DNA from: Chionoecetes opilio
Lineage: Eukaryota > Arthropoda > Malacostraca > Decapoda > Majidae
Direction: 5' to 3'
DNA length: 64,000 nt
Assembly: GCA_016584305.1 (NCBI GenBank)
Contig: JACEEZ010021714.1
Coordinates: forward strand, 641,977 to 705,976
Shown here: piece after piece, positions 33,110 through 44,240 of the stretch
Layout of the letters: each line of letters starts with the position of its first letter
Numbering within the stretch: position 1 is the stretch's first letter
Translations under genes and position numbers: made by a program
Notes under the pieces: model-generated
What the model was told of the DNA's origin: nothing
Database searches by the model: none
The model's input: the letters and a program-made list of their open reading frames with translations, nothing else

Positions 33110-33305
33110 AAGTTGTTTTTGTGGTCCCATATGAAACCATGTCGTTTGTTAAAACACAGCTCAGAGTTGAACATGATGCCCAGTTACGAAAAAGACACCA
33201 GAAAAATGTCGAAAAAAAATCCAAAAACAGTGAGAAAAAAAATTATTAAACAAAACCCCGGGTACAAACTCCCTGTAACCTTAAAGGGGTACGGGTTGTA
33301 TCTCT
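33110..33305 (-). mobile_element. Corrupted reverse copy of the CAGGGAGTTTCG MITE
   Basis: The order cagctcagagttgaac, cagttacgaaaaagacacca, gtacaaactccctgtaa matches the reverse of 10636-10770, with a poorly matching middle. Confidence 0.5.
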
Positions 33306-33741
33306 AGCCCCCCTGAATAATCAGTGGGTCTTTCCCCATAAACCCAGCAAAACGGTTTTTCGGGCATTTTGCCCACAAGACTTTTCGCCCAAAATGTAAG
33401 GAAATCAATTCGCCCTTCTGAATTCCCTTTTGGCCCCCATTCCATGTCAAGTCCCTGAGCAGTTTTCCCAAATGGGGGTAAAAGGGAAACCCCCATAACC
33501 TTGGGGCGAAATGGGTTTCCCTAGGTGGGGGGCGAATTGACCGTTTGGGGGAATTGACCTGTGGGGGGAAATGGCCCTGTGGGGGAAAAAGCCCGGGGTC
33601 CCCGGGACACACCAAAACACAAACACACAAACTATAGTCCCCTGTCCCTCCCCCGGCCGTGGCGGGGGGGAGGTGGGTTTTCCTTTGGGTAGCATGGCGG
33701 GCCCGAGTACCCCACCACCCCATGCTGTTTTTTTGTGCAAA

Positions 33742-33905
33742 GAACATAAAACATAAGAAAATAAGGAATACAAGAGGCCGTGGGCCCTAACTAGGTAGTT
33801 TGTTACTCAAACTACCACCTTTCATCCCCACCATGAATTTATCCACCCCCCTTTTAAAGCTCTTAATGATCCCCCACTAAATAACACCTTTCTACTGAGC
33901 CCAGG
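33742..33905 (-). mobile_element. LINE 3' end, corrupted reverse copy
   Basis: Starts with aacataagaaaataaggaat and tacaagaggccg, then cacctttcatccccaccatg, as in 7424-7745. Confidence 0.7.
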
Positions 33906-34308
33906 GGTAGCAGTCGGGCTCGCTTTTAAATCCCTTGCTCCTTTTTCTACTTTTTGGGACCTTTGCGGTTAGTATCGTCCTAGGTCCTCTTCCACTTTTT
34001 CCCCTTTCGTTAACGTCTTCCGGGTAGGGAACGGCTTGCGGGTCACCCCCCCTTGTTTTGGCGCACTGTTATCTGAGGCACCCCGCCCCCTCCCCCACCC
34101 CGCCCCCTGCTCAGCCCCCCCTTAAGAAAAACTTGGTTTTTCACACTTACTTTAAAGCATGACCCCTAACTACGTAATATGGTAAATATGATTTTTAAAT
34201 GTGATCAAATTAACCTAAACAGCTACAGGTTGTTTCGGTTTAGTTACGTATAGGAGGGGAACGGGGGTTACTGAATAATATGATACTTTTTTACATAATA
34301 GCCCCAAA

Positions 34309-34409
34309 GCCGCCCTCCGGGCGGCCTTTTTGGCTAGCTCGCGGAGGGGTATTGGGGGCCCTTTGCCCCCCACCTGTGTTTTGGGGGGCCGAAGGCCACC
34401 AAAACACAG
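34309..34409. other. Cluster of three GC-rich hairpins
   Basis: GCCGCCCTCCGGGCGGC (34309-34325), GGGGGCCCTTTGCCCCCC (34354-34371) and CTGTGTTTTGGGGGGCC-GAA-GGCCACCAAAACACAG (34374-34409) follow one another within 101 bp. Possibly the structured end of a rolling-circle (Helitron-like) element or a folded RNA; not assigned. Confidence 0.6.
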
Positions 34410-34454
34410 ACTCTCCCGATAGCCCCTTCTAACTTTCCTAAACACGGATGTAGA

Positions 34455-34690
34455 AATGTATGTATTTCCCCCACCCATTACTCACCCATTTTCCCTCACC
34501 CCCCACCCATTCATCACCCATTACTCATCACCACACACCCATTCACTCACCCCTACCATCACCCCCCCCCTATTCCCCCACCCATCACCCATCACCCCCC
34601 ACCCATTCACTCACCCCTCACCCCACACCCTTACCCATCCCCCCCCCCCATTCACTCACCTTACCCATAACCCACATCAAGGTTTCCTCA
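34455..34690. repeat. (CACCCATTCACTC)-type minisatellite
   Basis: Irregular units of CCCATTCACTCACCC, CCCATCACC and CCCATTACTCA, strongly C-rich. Confidence 0.85.
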
Positions 34691-35014
34691 AATTCTCGCA
34701 ACCCACATTTTGTTTTACAATTTCGGGAAAAAAGGTGCTAAAAAAAAAAAAAAAAGAAAAAAGTGATGGGTAATTCATAATTGGGCTTAAAACCTTCCCC
34801 GGTGAGCGGTTCCAAAACTTGAATATGATGGGATTCCGCCACGGGGGGCGGCACCTATCGCGGACCACACAACCCACAACACACACTTTCGCTTATATTA
34901 TTATAGATTATTCAGTGGAGCGGAAAAAGGAAGACCCGTTTCACACAACGCCTGCCTAAGAAACAAGTTTAATATTTCCGTAGACTATTCATAAGAAACA
35001 CTGTACTTGTAAAT

Positions 35015-35053
35015 ACTCTCTCCTCTCTCTCTCAGCCTCTCATCTCTCCTTCA

Positions 35054-35086
<33 letters not shown>

Positions 35087-35095
35087 TCGCTCTCT
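35015..35095. repeat. (CT)n microsatellite
   Basis: CTCT runs with CAT interruptions. Confidence 0.9.
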
Positions 35096-35122
35096 CGAAA
35101 TATTTACCCTTTTATAAATTAT

Positions 35123-35154
35123 TCATGTCCTGTGTGTGTGTGGTGTGTGTGTGG

Positions 35155-35189
<35 letters not shown>

Positions 35190-35450
35190 GGTGTGTCTGT
35201 CCCTGTGTGTATGTATCGTTGGTGTGTGTTGTATAGTATGGTGTGTGTGTGTGTGTGTTGTGTGTGTGTGTGTGTGTGTGTGTCTGTGTGTTGTGTATCT
35301 GTGTGTGTGTGTGTGTGTGTGGTGTTTGTGTGGGTGTGCGTGTGTGTGTGTCTGTCTGTGTGTATGTATCTGTTTGTATGTATCTGTGTGTTGTGTGGTA
35401 TGTATGTGTGTGTGTGTGGTGTGTGTGTGTCTGTGTGTCTGTGTGTGTGT

Positions 35451-35481
<31 letters not shown>

Positions 35482-35513
35482 TGTGTGTGTGTATATGTTG
35501 TATGTGTGTGTGT

Positions 35514-35556
<43 letters not shown>

Positions 35557-35585
35557 GTGGCGTGTGTGTGTGTGTGTGTGTGTGT
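35123..35585. repeat. (GT)n array with TCTG and TATG interruptions
   Basis: 460 bp of TG repeats; all frames are open, giving Cys/Val or His/Thr repeat peptides that are not genes. Confidence 0.95.
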
Positions 35586-35705
35586 TCCATTAGTAGCCAT
35601 CTCCGCCCTATCCATAACCAAACTCATGTCATTCATCATTTATTCATCAATTCAACATTTGTTATTCATGGCTATTAATCTATCTAGGGGGGGGGGTGTT
35701 AGGCC

Positions 35706-35929
35706 TAATCTATCTGTCTGTCTGTCTAGCTGTCTGTCTAGCTGTGTGTCTATCTGTCTATTTATGTCTGTCTGTCTGTCTGTCTATCTGTCTATTTAGG
35801 CTATGTCTGTGTCTGTTTGTCTGTCTGTCTAGCTGTCTGTCTAGCTGTCTATTTATGTCTGTGTCTGTCTGTCTGGCTGTCTGTCTGTCTGTCTGTCTGT
35901 CTGTCTTTCTGTATGTCTGTTTCTATCTA

Positions 35930-35964
<35 letters not shown>

Positions 35965-36445
35965 GTCTGTCTGTCTGTCTGTCTATCTGTTTGTCTATCT
36001 ATATGTCTGTCTGTCTGTCTTTCTATATGTCTATCTGTCTGTCTGTCTTTCTATCTGTCTGTCTGCCTGTCTGTTTATCTAGCTATCTGTCTATCTGTCT
36101 CTATCTATGTATGTCTATATGTCTGTCTGTATATCTAGCTATCTGTCTGTCTGCCTGTCTGTCTGTCTATCTATCCATCTGTCTGTCTATTTCTGTTTGT
36201 TTCTATCTGTCTATCTATCTGTCTATCTGTCTATCTATCTGTCTATCTGTCTATCTATCCATCTGTCTGTCTATTTCTGTTTGTTTCTATCTGTCTATCT
36301 GTTTATCTATCTGTCTATCTGTCTATCTATCTGTCTATCTGTCTATCTATCCATCTGTCTGTCTATTTCTGTTTGCTTCTATCTGTCTATCTGTCTATCT
36401 GTCTATCTATCTGTCTATCTGTCTATCTATCTATTTATCTATGCA
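35706..36445. repeat. (TCTG/TCTA)n tetranucleotide array
   Basis: Higher-order structure is visible: a 90-100 bp block containing ccatctgtctgtctatttct and gtttgtttctatctgtctat recurs around 36173, 36260 and 36350. Confidence 0.95.
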
Positions 36446-36519
36446 TAACAACACACTAACTATCTCTGTATCTTTTAATTTTTTATCTATCTATCATATG
36501 CCAATTATCTATCTGTCTG

Positions 36520-36885
36520 TTCCCTCCTCCTCTTCCTCTTCCTCTCTCTTCTCCCCTCCTCCTCCTCCTCCTCCTCCCTCCTCCTCCTCCTCCTCCTCCT
36601 CCTCCTCCTCCTCCTCCTCCTCCTCCTCCTCCGCCTCCCACTCCTCCTCCACTCTCCACCCACCACCTCCTCCTCCTCATCCTCCCTATTCCCATCTCCC
36701 CTCTCCTCCTCCTCCTCCTCCCTCCTCCCATCTCCCCTCTCCTCCTCTTCCTCCTCCTCCACCCTCTAACTCCACCCCCCCTCCTCTACCTCCTCCCCCT
36801 CCCCTCTTCCTCCTCGTCCTCCTCCCCCTCCGCCTCCTCCTCTCTTCCCTCTCCCATCCTCCTCCTCCTCCTCCTCCTCCTCTCC
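36520..36885. repeat. (CTC)n pyrimidine array
   Basis: CTC/CTT triplets over 360 bp, purine/pyrimidine strand-asymmetric and H-DNA-prone. Confidence 0.95.
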
Positions 36886-36892
36886 TCGGCAG

Positions 36893-37020
36893 GAAACGTT
36901 TGTAACGCAGGAAACGGTTTGTAAGGAACGAAGCAAAGTACTTCTTTCACAAACCGTGTTTTTGTAAACGGATGGAATGGGCTGCCGTCAGACTTAGTGA
37001 ACTTCAATAAATGAATCATT
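36893..37020 (+). mobile_element. Possible LINE C-terminal fragment
   Basis: cttctttcacaaaccgtgtt, then gatggaatgggctgccgtca, resembles the SFFTNRV-xxWNGLP motif of LINE polyprotein ends, with frameshifts. Confidence 0.4.
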
Positions 37021-37199
37021 TAAAAAATCGCCATCGATTAAATAGTTCATATCAAATCCCCGTTTTCACCGTTTTATCTCGGATAATAATTTATCGCGCG
37101 GGCCCTCTGAAACTTACTCTCATTGCGTAAATTGATTGAGAGTCGCGTCTACACAACCCCTCGCACACGTCTCAGACAGCCCCGAGTAAACGGTCACTA

Positions 37200-37700
37200 C
37201 TACAAATTTTGCCTGTGACGGCTGTGGTTCAGAAAGGGCCCTGTCGTTGTGACCCCATGGGGTTTTTATATCCCAGGGGTCACTGCTGCGGGGGGCATTG
37301 AATGCAGGGCGTTTATTTGGAAAGTGACTACCGCAGTGGATTGAAGGGAGCGGGGGGCCTGATTGCTGCGGGGCCCCCCAAAGAAAGGCCAGGAAAGGTG
37401 CCGACCCCCCTTAAATTTTCCCACTGAGCCTACACCACACACATAACCTCATAACAACACAGAAGCCCCCATTAAAGGTTACCACTACACCTCGACCTGT
37501 GACGGGTTGTGGACCAGTAAGGGGCCGTCATTTTGTGACCACCATCGGATTTTGTACCGGGTCACTGCTGCGGAGTCATTGAAAGGTACGGGTCCTACAT
37601 GGAAAATACCAACCGCGTGGATTGAACGAGCTGGGGCCTGATTGACGCTGCCTCCTAAAAAAGCGCCAGGGAAGGCTGCCGCCCCCCCTTTAAAAACCCC
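37200..37700. repeat. Two degenerate copies of a roughly 285-bp unit
   Basis: 37209-37410 and 37494-37690 share cctgtgacggctgtgg/gggttgtgg, cactgctgcggagtcattga, a gtggattgaa block and aaaaagcgccaggaaagg-like segments, all with many indels. Frames inside are not convincing. Confidence 0.6.
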
Positions 37701-38024
37701 CACACTGTGTTTTACCCAAAATTTCAAAAAACACATACTGACCATCTACAAACCTAAACCTACCCCCCCCAAAAGTAGTTTTTAGCCATAGATTCAGCTT
37801 CAACTTTCCTCACAAAACCCCTGCAGTTTTTCTATACTGCATGGTATCACTTCATTTCCGGCCAGCTTCGGGTGGGGGGATGGGTGGGTGGGGAGGAGCC
37901 TTCTACTTTCCTACCTTTTCTCTCTTTCATCTGTTTTTGTAGTGTAGTTTAAAACAACCGCCTTGTAAAGGGCCTATCGGTCTGTTGCTGTTTGGTTTCC
38001 CTTGTAATCCTTTGTAATCCTTAC

Positions 38025-38090
38025 CTTGGCGACGAGAGAGACGACGAGGAAGCAAAAAAGACACCTCCAGTTACTCCCCAATTATCTCCC
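38025..38090 (-). CDS. Possible transmembrane exon of the receptor guanylyl cyclase
   Basis: Minus-strand stretch ending in donor GCCAAG|GTAAGG, with a CT-rich (acceptor-like) tract upstream at 38100-38190. It reads DNWGVTGGVF, then, after a shift at a T6 run, CFLVVSLVAK, a hydrophobic stretch of membrane-span length. It lies where the transmembrane exon should follow the juxtamembrane exon at 39731-39821. It requires an indel and has no sequence-specific match, so it is tentative. Confidence 0.3.
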
Positions 38091-38094
38091 GGCT

Positions 38095-38190
38095 TGGGGG
38101 TGTGGAAGAGAGAGAGAGAGGAGAGAGAGAGAGAAGAGGAAGAGAGGGGAGAGGAGAGGAGAGGAGAGAGAGAGAAAGAGAAAAAACATT
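38095..38190. repeat. (GA)n microsatellite
   Basis: GA/GGA-rich tract. Confidence 0.9.
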
Positions 38191-38254
38191 ATTAAAAACC
38201 TAATGGGAATATGATGGTGTGTGTGTTGTACGTGTGTGTGTTTTTGCAGGCTTT

Positions 38255-38470
38255 TTACACCACACACAAGACCCACAAAAACAAAACCACCCCACACATA
38301 CAACACACACACAGACACCACCAGACACCACACAGCACACACGCGCCCCACACAAACACACACACAGACACACACAGACACACCACACACCAACACCAAC
38401 ACACACACACACACACACACACACCCCCCACACACCACACACACAAAACAACCACCACACACCCCAACAC
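38255..38470. repeat. CA-rich microsatellite
   Basis: CACA tracts with irregular CC and GC interruptions. Confidence 0.9.
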
Positions 38471-38739
38471 ACAAGGGCCTGACCTTTAATAATTGCGTTC
38501 ACACCTTAATTACTTCCCATCTGTTGAAATTTAATTAGCCTGAACGAACACCTTTGATAACACTATAAAAAACCACCTTTTATTAGGGGCACAAAATATT
38601 ACCCCGGCAAAGCTCATGTGATTTTTTAACCTCCGACTGATTAGCTGAATTCACGGGTTTGATTTAGTTCAGGAAGTGACGCATTAATGGTAGTACTTTA
38701 GTTGAAGATTATTATTATTATTATTGTGGTGGTAGCAGT

Positions 38740-38752
38740 GGGGGTGGTGATC

Positions 38753-38810
<58 letters not shown>

Positions 38811-38871
38811 AGTAGTAATAGTAGTAGTAGTAATAGTAGTAGTAGTAGTAGTAGTAGTAGTAGAAGTAGTT

Positions 38872-38902
<31 letters not shown>

Positions 38903-38990
38903 AAGTAGTTGTAGTAGTAGTAGTAGTAGTGCAGTAGTAGTAGTAGTAGTAGTGGTAGTAGTAGTAGTAGTAGTAGTAGTAATGGTAGTG
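38740..38990. repeat. (AGT)n trinucleotide array
   Basis: TAG repeats with AAT and TTG interruptions; same motif as 20983-22370. Confidence 0.95.
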
Positions 38991-39122
38991 TCTGTGTGAG
39001 TGTGTTAGGACATTGACTGGTTAGGAATTAATATATATGTCTTTACTAACTTTAGGTGGGTTTTAGGTGGACTTAGGTGACCGAGCGATGTTAGGCAAAG
39101 GCTGGTTATTAATTCGTTATTA

Positions 39123-39333
39123 TTAACCCTCCTTGAGGACCAGAATGTAATTTTCATTGTAATTTGGGTACCATTAGACCATTTTAATGAATATAAGCAA
39201 TAGTTTATAGCTATGACATGTATAGTATCCTTGTCCACTAGCTAATTTTTTTTTTTTTACTTCTCGTTATTTTATGGCTAACAACAGACGATTTTTATAT
39301 ACCAAAGGACAGACCTAGGCGTTAAGGGGTTAA
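39123..39333 (+). mobile_element. piggyBac-like MITE, intact copy
   Basis: TTAACCCTCCTTGAGGACCA on the left and ctaggcgttaaggggTTAA on the right, with TTAA at 39123-39126 and 39330-39333. 211 bp. Confidence 0.8.
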
Positions 39334-39591
39334 TGCGTACGTGTCTGTATGTCTGTGTGTCTGTGCATTGAGGAAGGATCACGTGAATAAGTGGTGGGAA
39401 GTCTGTGCTCATGTAGTTATCTGTTCACACTCAACACTTGTATTATATCGTGGTGTGTAGTGCTATCAAACAGGCTATTTTATCGTGGTCCTATCAATAA
39501 CTTCTGTTTTCTTCATTCTCTGATAATATAATAGAGTACTTGTTATCTCTCTGTGATTATAATAGAGAGGGTATTGATTGTAGCTGACATC

Positions 39592-39645
39592 TCGGTGTGT
39601 GTTGTGTGTGTGTGTGTGTGTCTGTGTCTGTGTCTGTGTGTCTGT

Positions 39646-39718
<73 letters not shown>
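39592..39718. repeat. (GT)n microsatellite
   Basis: TG repeats with TCTG interruptions, ending 12 bp before the donor of the exon at 39731. Confidence 0.95.
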
Positions 39719-39720
<2 letters not shown>

Positions 39721-39730
39721 GGGTACTCAC

Positions 39731-39821
39731 ACTGGCACTTGAGGCCACGGTAGCCACAAGGGGGTTCGTCTATAGGCGGAGCTCCGGTCTTCCAGGGAAT
39801 GGCGGTGGTGAGGTGCAGCTC
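39731..39821 (-). CDS. Receptor-type guanylyl cyclase, juxtamembrane exon
   Basis: Minus-strand exon between a long CT tract ending cAG (39823-39822) and donor CCAGT|GTGAGT. It encodes ELHLTTAIPWKTGAPPIDEP, then PCGYRGLKCQ. The pattern IPW-x-GAPP-x-D-x-PPC with a second cysteine is the extracellular juxtamembrane hinge of natriuretic-peptide-receptor-type guanylyl cyclases (vertebrate NPR2 has IPWVKGAPPSDNPPC). These single-pass receptors make cGMP in response to extracellular ligand. The acceptor tract is a (GA)n microsatellite on the plus strand (39824-40045), so the repeat supplies the splicing pyrimidine tract. Ends in phase 1. The kinase-homology and cyclase exons were not found. Confidence 0.78.
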
Positions 39822-39823
39822 CT

Positions 39824-39855
<32 letters not shown>

Positions 39856-39873
39856 CGAGAAGAGAGAGGAGAG

Positions 39874-39909
<36 letters not shown>

Positions 39910-39916
39910 GAGAGAG

Positions 39917-39984
<68 letters not shown>

Positions 39985-40045
39985 CAGAGAGATGAGAGAG
40001 AGAGAGAGAGATAGAGAGAAGAGAGAGAGAAAGAGAATAGAGAGA
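39824..40045. repeat. (GA)n microsatellite forming an exon acceptor tract
   Basis: GAGA runs with AGGAG interruptions immediately next to the exon at 39731-39821. Confidence 0.95.
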
Positions 40046-40129
40046 GTTTATTGGCTATACACACACATCTTTTTTTCTTAATTCATGTTCATAGACTTTT
40101 TGATGGGAATAGTAATATACTAATTAAAT

Positions 40130-40338
<209 letters not shown>

Positions 40339-40734
40339 GAAATATTACGAATAGATATTACAAAATTTTAACCTTACATATAACAACAACAAAATACTAC
40401 TACAACATTAAGCCTTTAATAACAGAACGTAGGTGGTTACATAAACCTTAACATGAATATTACAGAGGAGGAGCGAATTAAAGTGTACATAGTCTGCGCT
40501 TTTTTCTTAGCACTGTGAACACGCCGTAATGACTTTTCTGTCAAGAGTGTACACAGTTACACACTCTGAACTAAAGGCTAAGCAAATGAGAGAGTAAAAA
40601 TCATCAAAAAACACACAAACAAACTTTTCTCATTAAGAAAAAATTTTTTTCTCTTCTGAATCGTTCTTGTTGACATTATTTCATTTTAGAGGAAATTATA
40701 TGTAACACTGGTGATGAGTGTAATGAGAGACGCA

Positions 40735-40741
40735 ACAAACA

Positions 40742-40791
<50 letters not shown>

Positions 40792-40805
40792 CACACCCCA
40801 CACAC

Positions 40806-40875
<70 letters not shown>

Positions 40876-41060
40876 CTCCGCCCCCTCACTCTCTCCACAA
40901 CTCTAGAACAAGTGTGTGTGTGTGTGTGTGTGTGTGGTTGTTGGTATTCGTTATGGGTGTGTGTGTGTTGTGTGTGTGTGTTGTGTGGTGTGTGTGTGTG
41001 TGATATATGTGTGTTGTGTGTGTGTGTGGGTTGTGTGTGTGTGTGTGTGTCTAACACATT
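40735..41060. repeat. (CA)n and (GT)n arrays facing each other
   Basis: CA tract 40738-40875 and GT tract 40913-41052, separated by 37 bp, so the two can pair as a large hairpin. Confidence 0.9.
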
Positions 41061-41152
41061 TCCATCACCAGTGTTTACATATGATTTCCCTTACATAAAT
41101 ACAGTCCAACAAACGATTCAGAAGAAAGACGTTTTTTTAATCTTGTATAACC

Positions 41153-42424
41153 TTTCACGCCCATGCAGATCCCTCACGCCCATGCAGATCCCTTCACGCC
41201 CATGCCAGATCCACTCACCCCATGCAGATCCCACACGCCCATGCAATCCCTTCACGCCCATGCAGAGCCTTTCACGCCCATGCAATCCCTTCCACGCCCA
41301 TGCAGAGCCTTTTCACGCCCATGCAATCCCTTCACACGCCCATGCAGATCCCTTCACAGCCCATGCAAGCCTTCACCCCCATCAGATCCCTTCACCCATG
41401 CAATCCCTCACGCCCATGCAGAGCCTTTCACCCCATGCAGATCTTCACGTCCCATGCAGCCTTCACGCCCATGCAATCCTTCACGCCCATGCAGATCCCT
41501 TCACGCCTGCAGAGCCTTTCACTCCCATGCAGATCCCTTCACGCCCATGCAGATCCCTTCACGCCCATGCAGAGCCTTTCACGCCCATGCAGATCCCTTC
41601 ACGCCCATGCAGAGCTTTCACGCCATGCGATCCCTTCACCCCATCAGAGCCTTTCACGCCCATGCAGATCCCTTCACGCCCATGCAGATCCCTTCACGCC
41701 CATCAGAGCCTTTCACCCCATGCAGATCCCTCAAGCCCATGCAGATCCTTCACGCCCATGCAGATCCCTTAGGCCATGGCAGAGCCTTTCACGCCCATGC
41801 GAGATCCCTTCACGCCCATGCAGATCCCTTCACGCCCATGCAGATCCCTTCACAGCCCTTGCCCATGCGATCCCTTCACGCCCATGCAGTCCCTGATTAG
41901 TCTGGCTGATTACCTTGCTGGGCGGCCCATGCAGATCCCTTCACGCCCATGGCAGGCCTTTCCACGCCCATGCAGATCCTTCACGCATGCAGAGCTTTCA
42001 ACGCCCATGCAGATCCCTTCACGCCCATGCAGATCCTTCACGCCATGCAATCCCTTACGCCATGGATCCTTCATCGCCCATGCGATCCTTCACGCCATGC
42101 AGAGCCCTTTCACGTCCTGCAGATCCCTTCACGCCATGCAGATCCTTCACGCCCATGCGATCCCTTCACGCCTCATGCAGATCCTTCACGCCATCAGAGC
42201 CTTTCACGCCCATGCAGATTCCTTCAACAGCCCGGATCAGAATCCCTTCAGCCGCATGCATGTCCTTCACGCCCATGCAGAGCCTTTCACGCCCATGCAG
42301 ATCCCTTCACGCCCATGCAGATCCCTTCACGCCCATGCAGAGCCCTTCACGCCCATGCAGATCCCTTCACGCCCATGCAGATCCCTTCACGCCCATGCAG
42401 ATCCCTTCACGCCCATGCAGATCT
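41153..42424. repeat. 20-bp satellite (cccttcacgcccatgcagat)
   Basis: About 63 units of CCCTTCACGCCCATGCAGAT; exact 20-bp spacing in 42280-42420, more indels to the left. It runs directly into the MITE fragment at 42425-42586, whose own terminus reads CCCTTCATGCCCAGATC in an intact copy. Open frames across it are not genes. Confidence 0.93.
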
Positions 42425-42586
42425 TTCCTTGGCTATATAAAAACGTATGTTGTCGAGCCATAAAACTACCCAAAGTAAATGAATATACCAAATTAAGTTA
42501 GTGGACAAGATACTAAAACAGTCATACTAAATGCTGCTTATATTCAATAAAATCACTAATGGTACCCAAATTACAATGGAAATTAC
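42425..42586 (-). mobile_element. piggyBac-like MITE body joined to its amplified end
   Basis: tttccttggctatataaaaa, gagccataaaactaccc, accaaattaagttagtggac and ggtacccaaattacaatgga follow the family in reverse orientation. The terminal CCCTTCA(C/T)GCCC-AGATC has become the 20-bp array on the left. Confidence 0.75.
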
Positions 42587-42589
42587 TAA

Positions 42590-42813
42590 TTTTCCCCCCA
42601 CCCCCCCCCCAAAATGGGTTTTAAAAAGGCCCCCCCCCAAGAAAAAAAAAAAAAAAAAAAAAAAAAATATTTAAAACCCCCTTTAATTAGCCTTTCCCCC
42701 CCCCGGGTTTTGTAAAAGACCCCCCCCCAGGGGTTTTGAAAAAAAAAGGGGGTTTCCCCCCCCCTTTTTAAATTTCCCCGCCCTTGGGGGTTGGGGGGTT
42801 TTAAATAAAATTT

Positions 42814-42864
<51 letters not shown>

Positions 42865-42935
42865 AAAAAAAAAAATTAAAACAACCCAAAAAAAAACCCG
42901 CACGGAAAAATCAACACCCCACCACACCACAAAAA
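42590..42935. other. Suspect low-complexity sequence with a 46-base poly-G
   Basis: A 46-bp uninterrupted G run (42816-42861) within C-, A- and T-homopolymer blocks. Nothing of biological structure is recognised; likely assembly or polishing artefact. Confidence 0.7.
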
Positions 42936-43290
42936 CCCACACACACAACCCACACACAACACGCACCGCAAACCCAACCCACGCACACACGCACACACCC
43001 CAAAACACACGCACACACACCCTCCCCCCTCCCAACACCCACAAAAACCACACACACACCACACACGCCCCACGCACACACACACCACAAAACCACACCA
43101 CCCCAAAACCAAACACACACACCACCATGCACCCCCCCCAAACACACACACACACAATCCAACACAACACACACACACACACCACACCACCCCCACACAA
43201 AACACACACACACACACAAGCTGCACCCCTCACAAACCCCAACACACCACCAAACCACCCCAACCGCTGCACCCCCCCAAAACCACACAA
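42936..43290. repeat. Irregular CA/CCA-rich repeat
   Basis: Almost T-free CA-rich sequence; on the other strand a long Val/Cys/Gly frame that is not a gene. Confidence 0.75.
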
Positions 43291-43654
43291 CACTACCATA
43301 CACATACAAAATTTAATTTTAGTTTTGGATAGTTTATTGTCCACAGCAAGTATTAAGTTTATAAATTTACTTTACAACGCATAACACAACTTTTAATATC
43401 CACCCTCAACCCAAGTTGTCTCACATCTGCAGTGCGCGTATTTCTCCCAACAAATTTTTTTGATAAAGATATCTTTAAAAACACGGTGATCGAAAAAAAG
43501 CTGTCAGAAAAAGTTGACATAATAAAATAATTTATTTCAATGTCATATCTGTGAAAAAATGTCACTCTAAACAACCTCGTTGATCTAAATATAATGTCTC
43601 AAATATGATGCATGTCAATATAAAAAATTTTCCACTACATTCTTTCTGTCATAC

Positions 43655-43815
43655 ACTCTCTCTCTCTCTCTCTCCTCTCCTCTCTCTCCTTCTCTTCCCC
43701 TTCTCTCTCTCCCCCTTTCCCCTCTCTCTTCTCTCCCCCTTTCTCCCCCCCCTCCCCCCTTTTCCCCCTTACTCTCTTCTCTTTTCCCTCTCTCTTCCCT
43801 TCTCTCACTTCCTCA
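43655..43815. repeat. CT-rich pyrimidine tract
   Basis: CTCT and CCCC/TTTT blocks immediately next to the donor side of the exon at 43821. Confidence 0.85.
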
Positions 43816-43820
43816 CTTAC

Positions 43821-43966
43821 CGGCAGCCCCCCTGTTACTCTCGAGGGCATAGCGGAATCCTCCCACGGGGTACAAGCCGTGTTCCCCCGGTGAAGGGGTG
43901 TGCCGCTGTCTGCCTATCAGCGTGTAGTTCCCCTCGGCATCCCCTTTCTCGTCCATCCTCCCTGTA
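43821..43966 (-). CDS. Receptor-type guanylyl cyclase, end of ligand-binding domain
   Basis: Minus-strand exon between a pyrimidine-rich acceptor (cttcctctcccccacAG) and donor GCCG|GTAAGTGA. It encodes TGRMDEKGDAEGNYTLIGRQ, then RHTPSPGEHGLYPVGGFRYA and LESN. The motif G-R-x-MDxxGD-(R/A)E-x-(D/N)(Y/F)-L is the C-terminal strand region of the natriuretic-peptide-receptor ligand-binding domain (vertebrate NPRs have MDxxGDRETDF). The methionine is internal, because the frame is open back to the acceptor. It ends in phase 1 whereas the next exon (39821) reads in phase 0, so a small exon between them is missing or the G6 run near the donor has an indel. Confidence 0.72.
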
Positions 43967-44059
43967 CTGTGGGGGAGAGGAAGTGAGAATTGAAGAAGAG
44001 AGGAGGACAGGAATAAGGGAAAAAAATGAAAATAAAAAAAAAAAGTAAAAAGGGAGAAA

Positions 44060-44240
44060 ATGAAAAGTAAAAAAAGAAGGAAAGGAAAGGGTGAAAAGGG
44101 GAAGGGGAGTGGATGATGAGGAGGAGGAGGAGGAGGAGGAAGGAAAGGGGGAAGGAAGAAAGAGGAAGAGGGGAGAGAGAGAAATAAGAAAAGGGAAGAA
44201 AGGGGGAGAGGAAAGGGGGGAAAAGAGTCAAGGGAAGGGG
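44060..44240. repeat. Purine-rich (GGA/GAA) tract
   Basis: Nearly pure purine strand with GGAGGAGG at 44119-44141. Confidence 0.85.

Noticed and set aside
35136..36905. Long Cys/Val and Leu/Ser/Cys frames resembling membrane proteins
   Set aside because: GT, TCTG and CTC microsatellites; hydrophobicity is a by-product of codon composition.
41163..42501. Frames of about 250 codons reading SRPCRSLHAHADPFTPMQ
   Set aside because: Read-through of the 20-bp satellite in all three frames.
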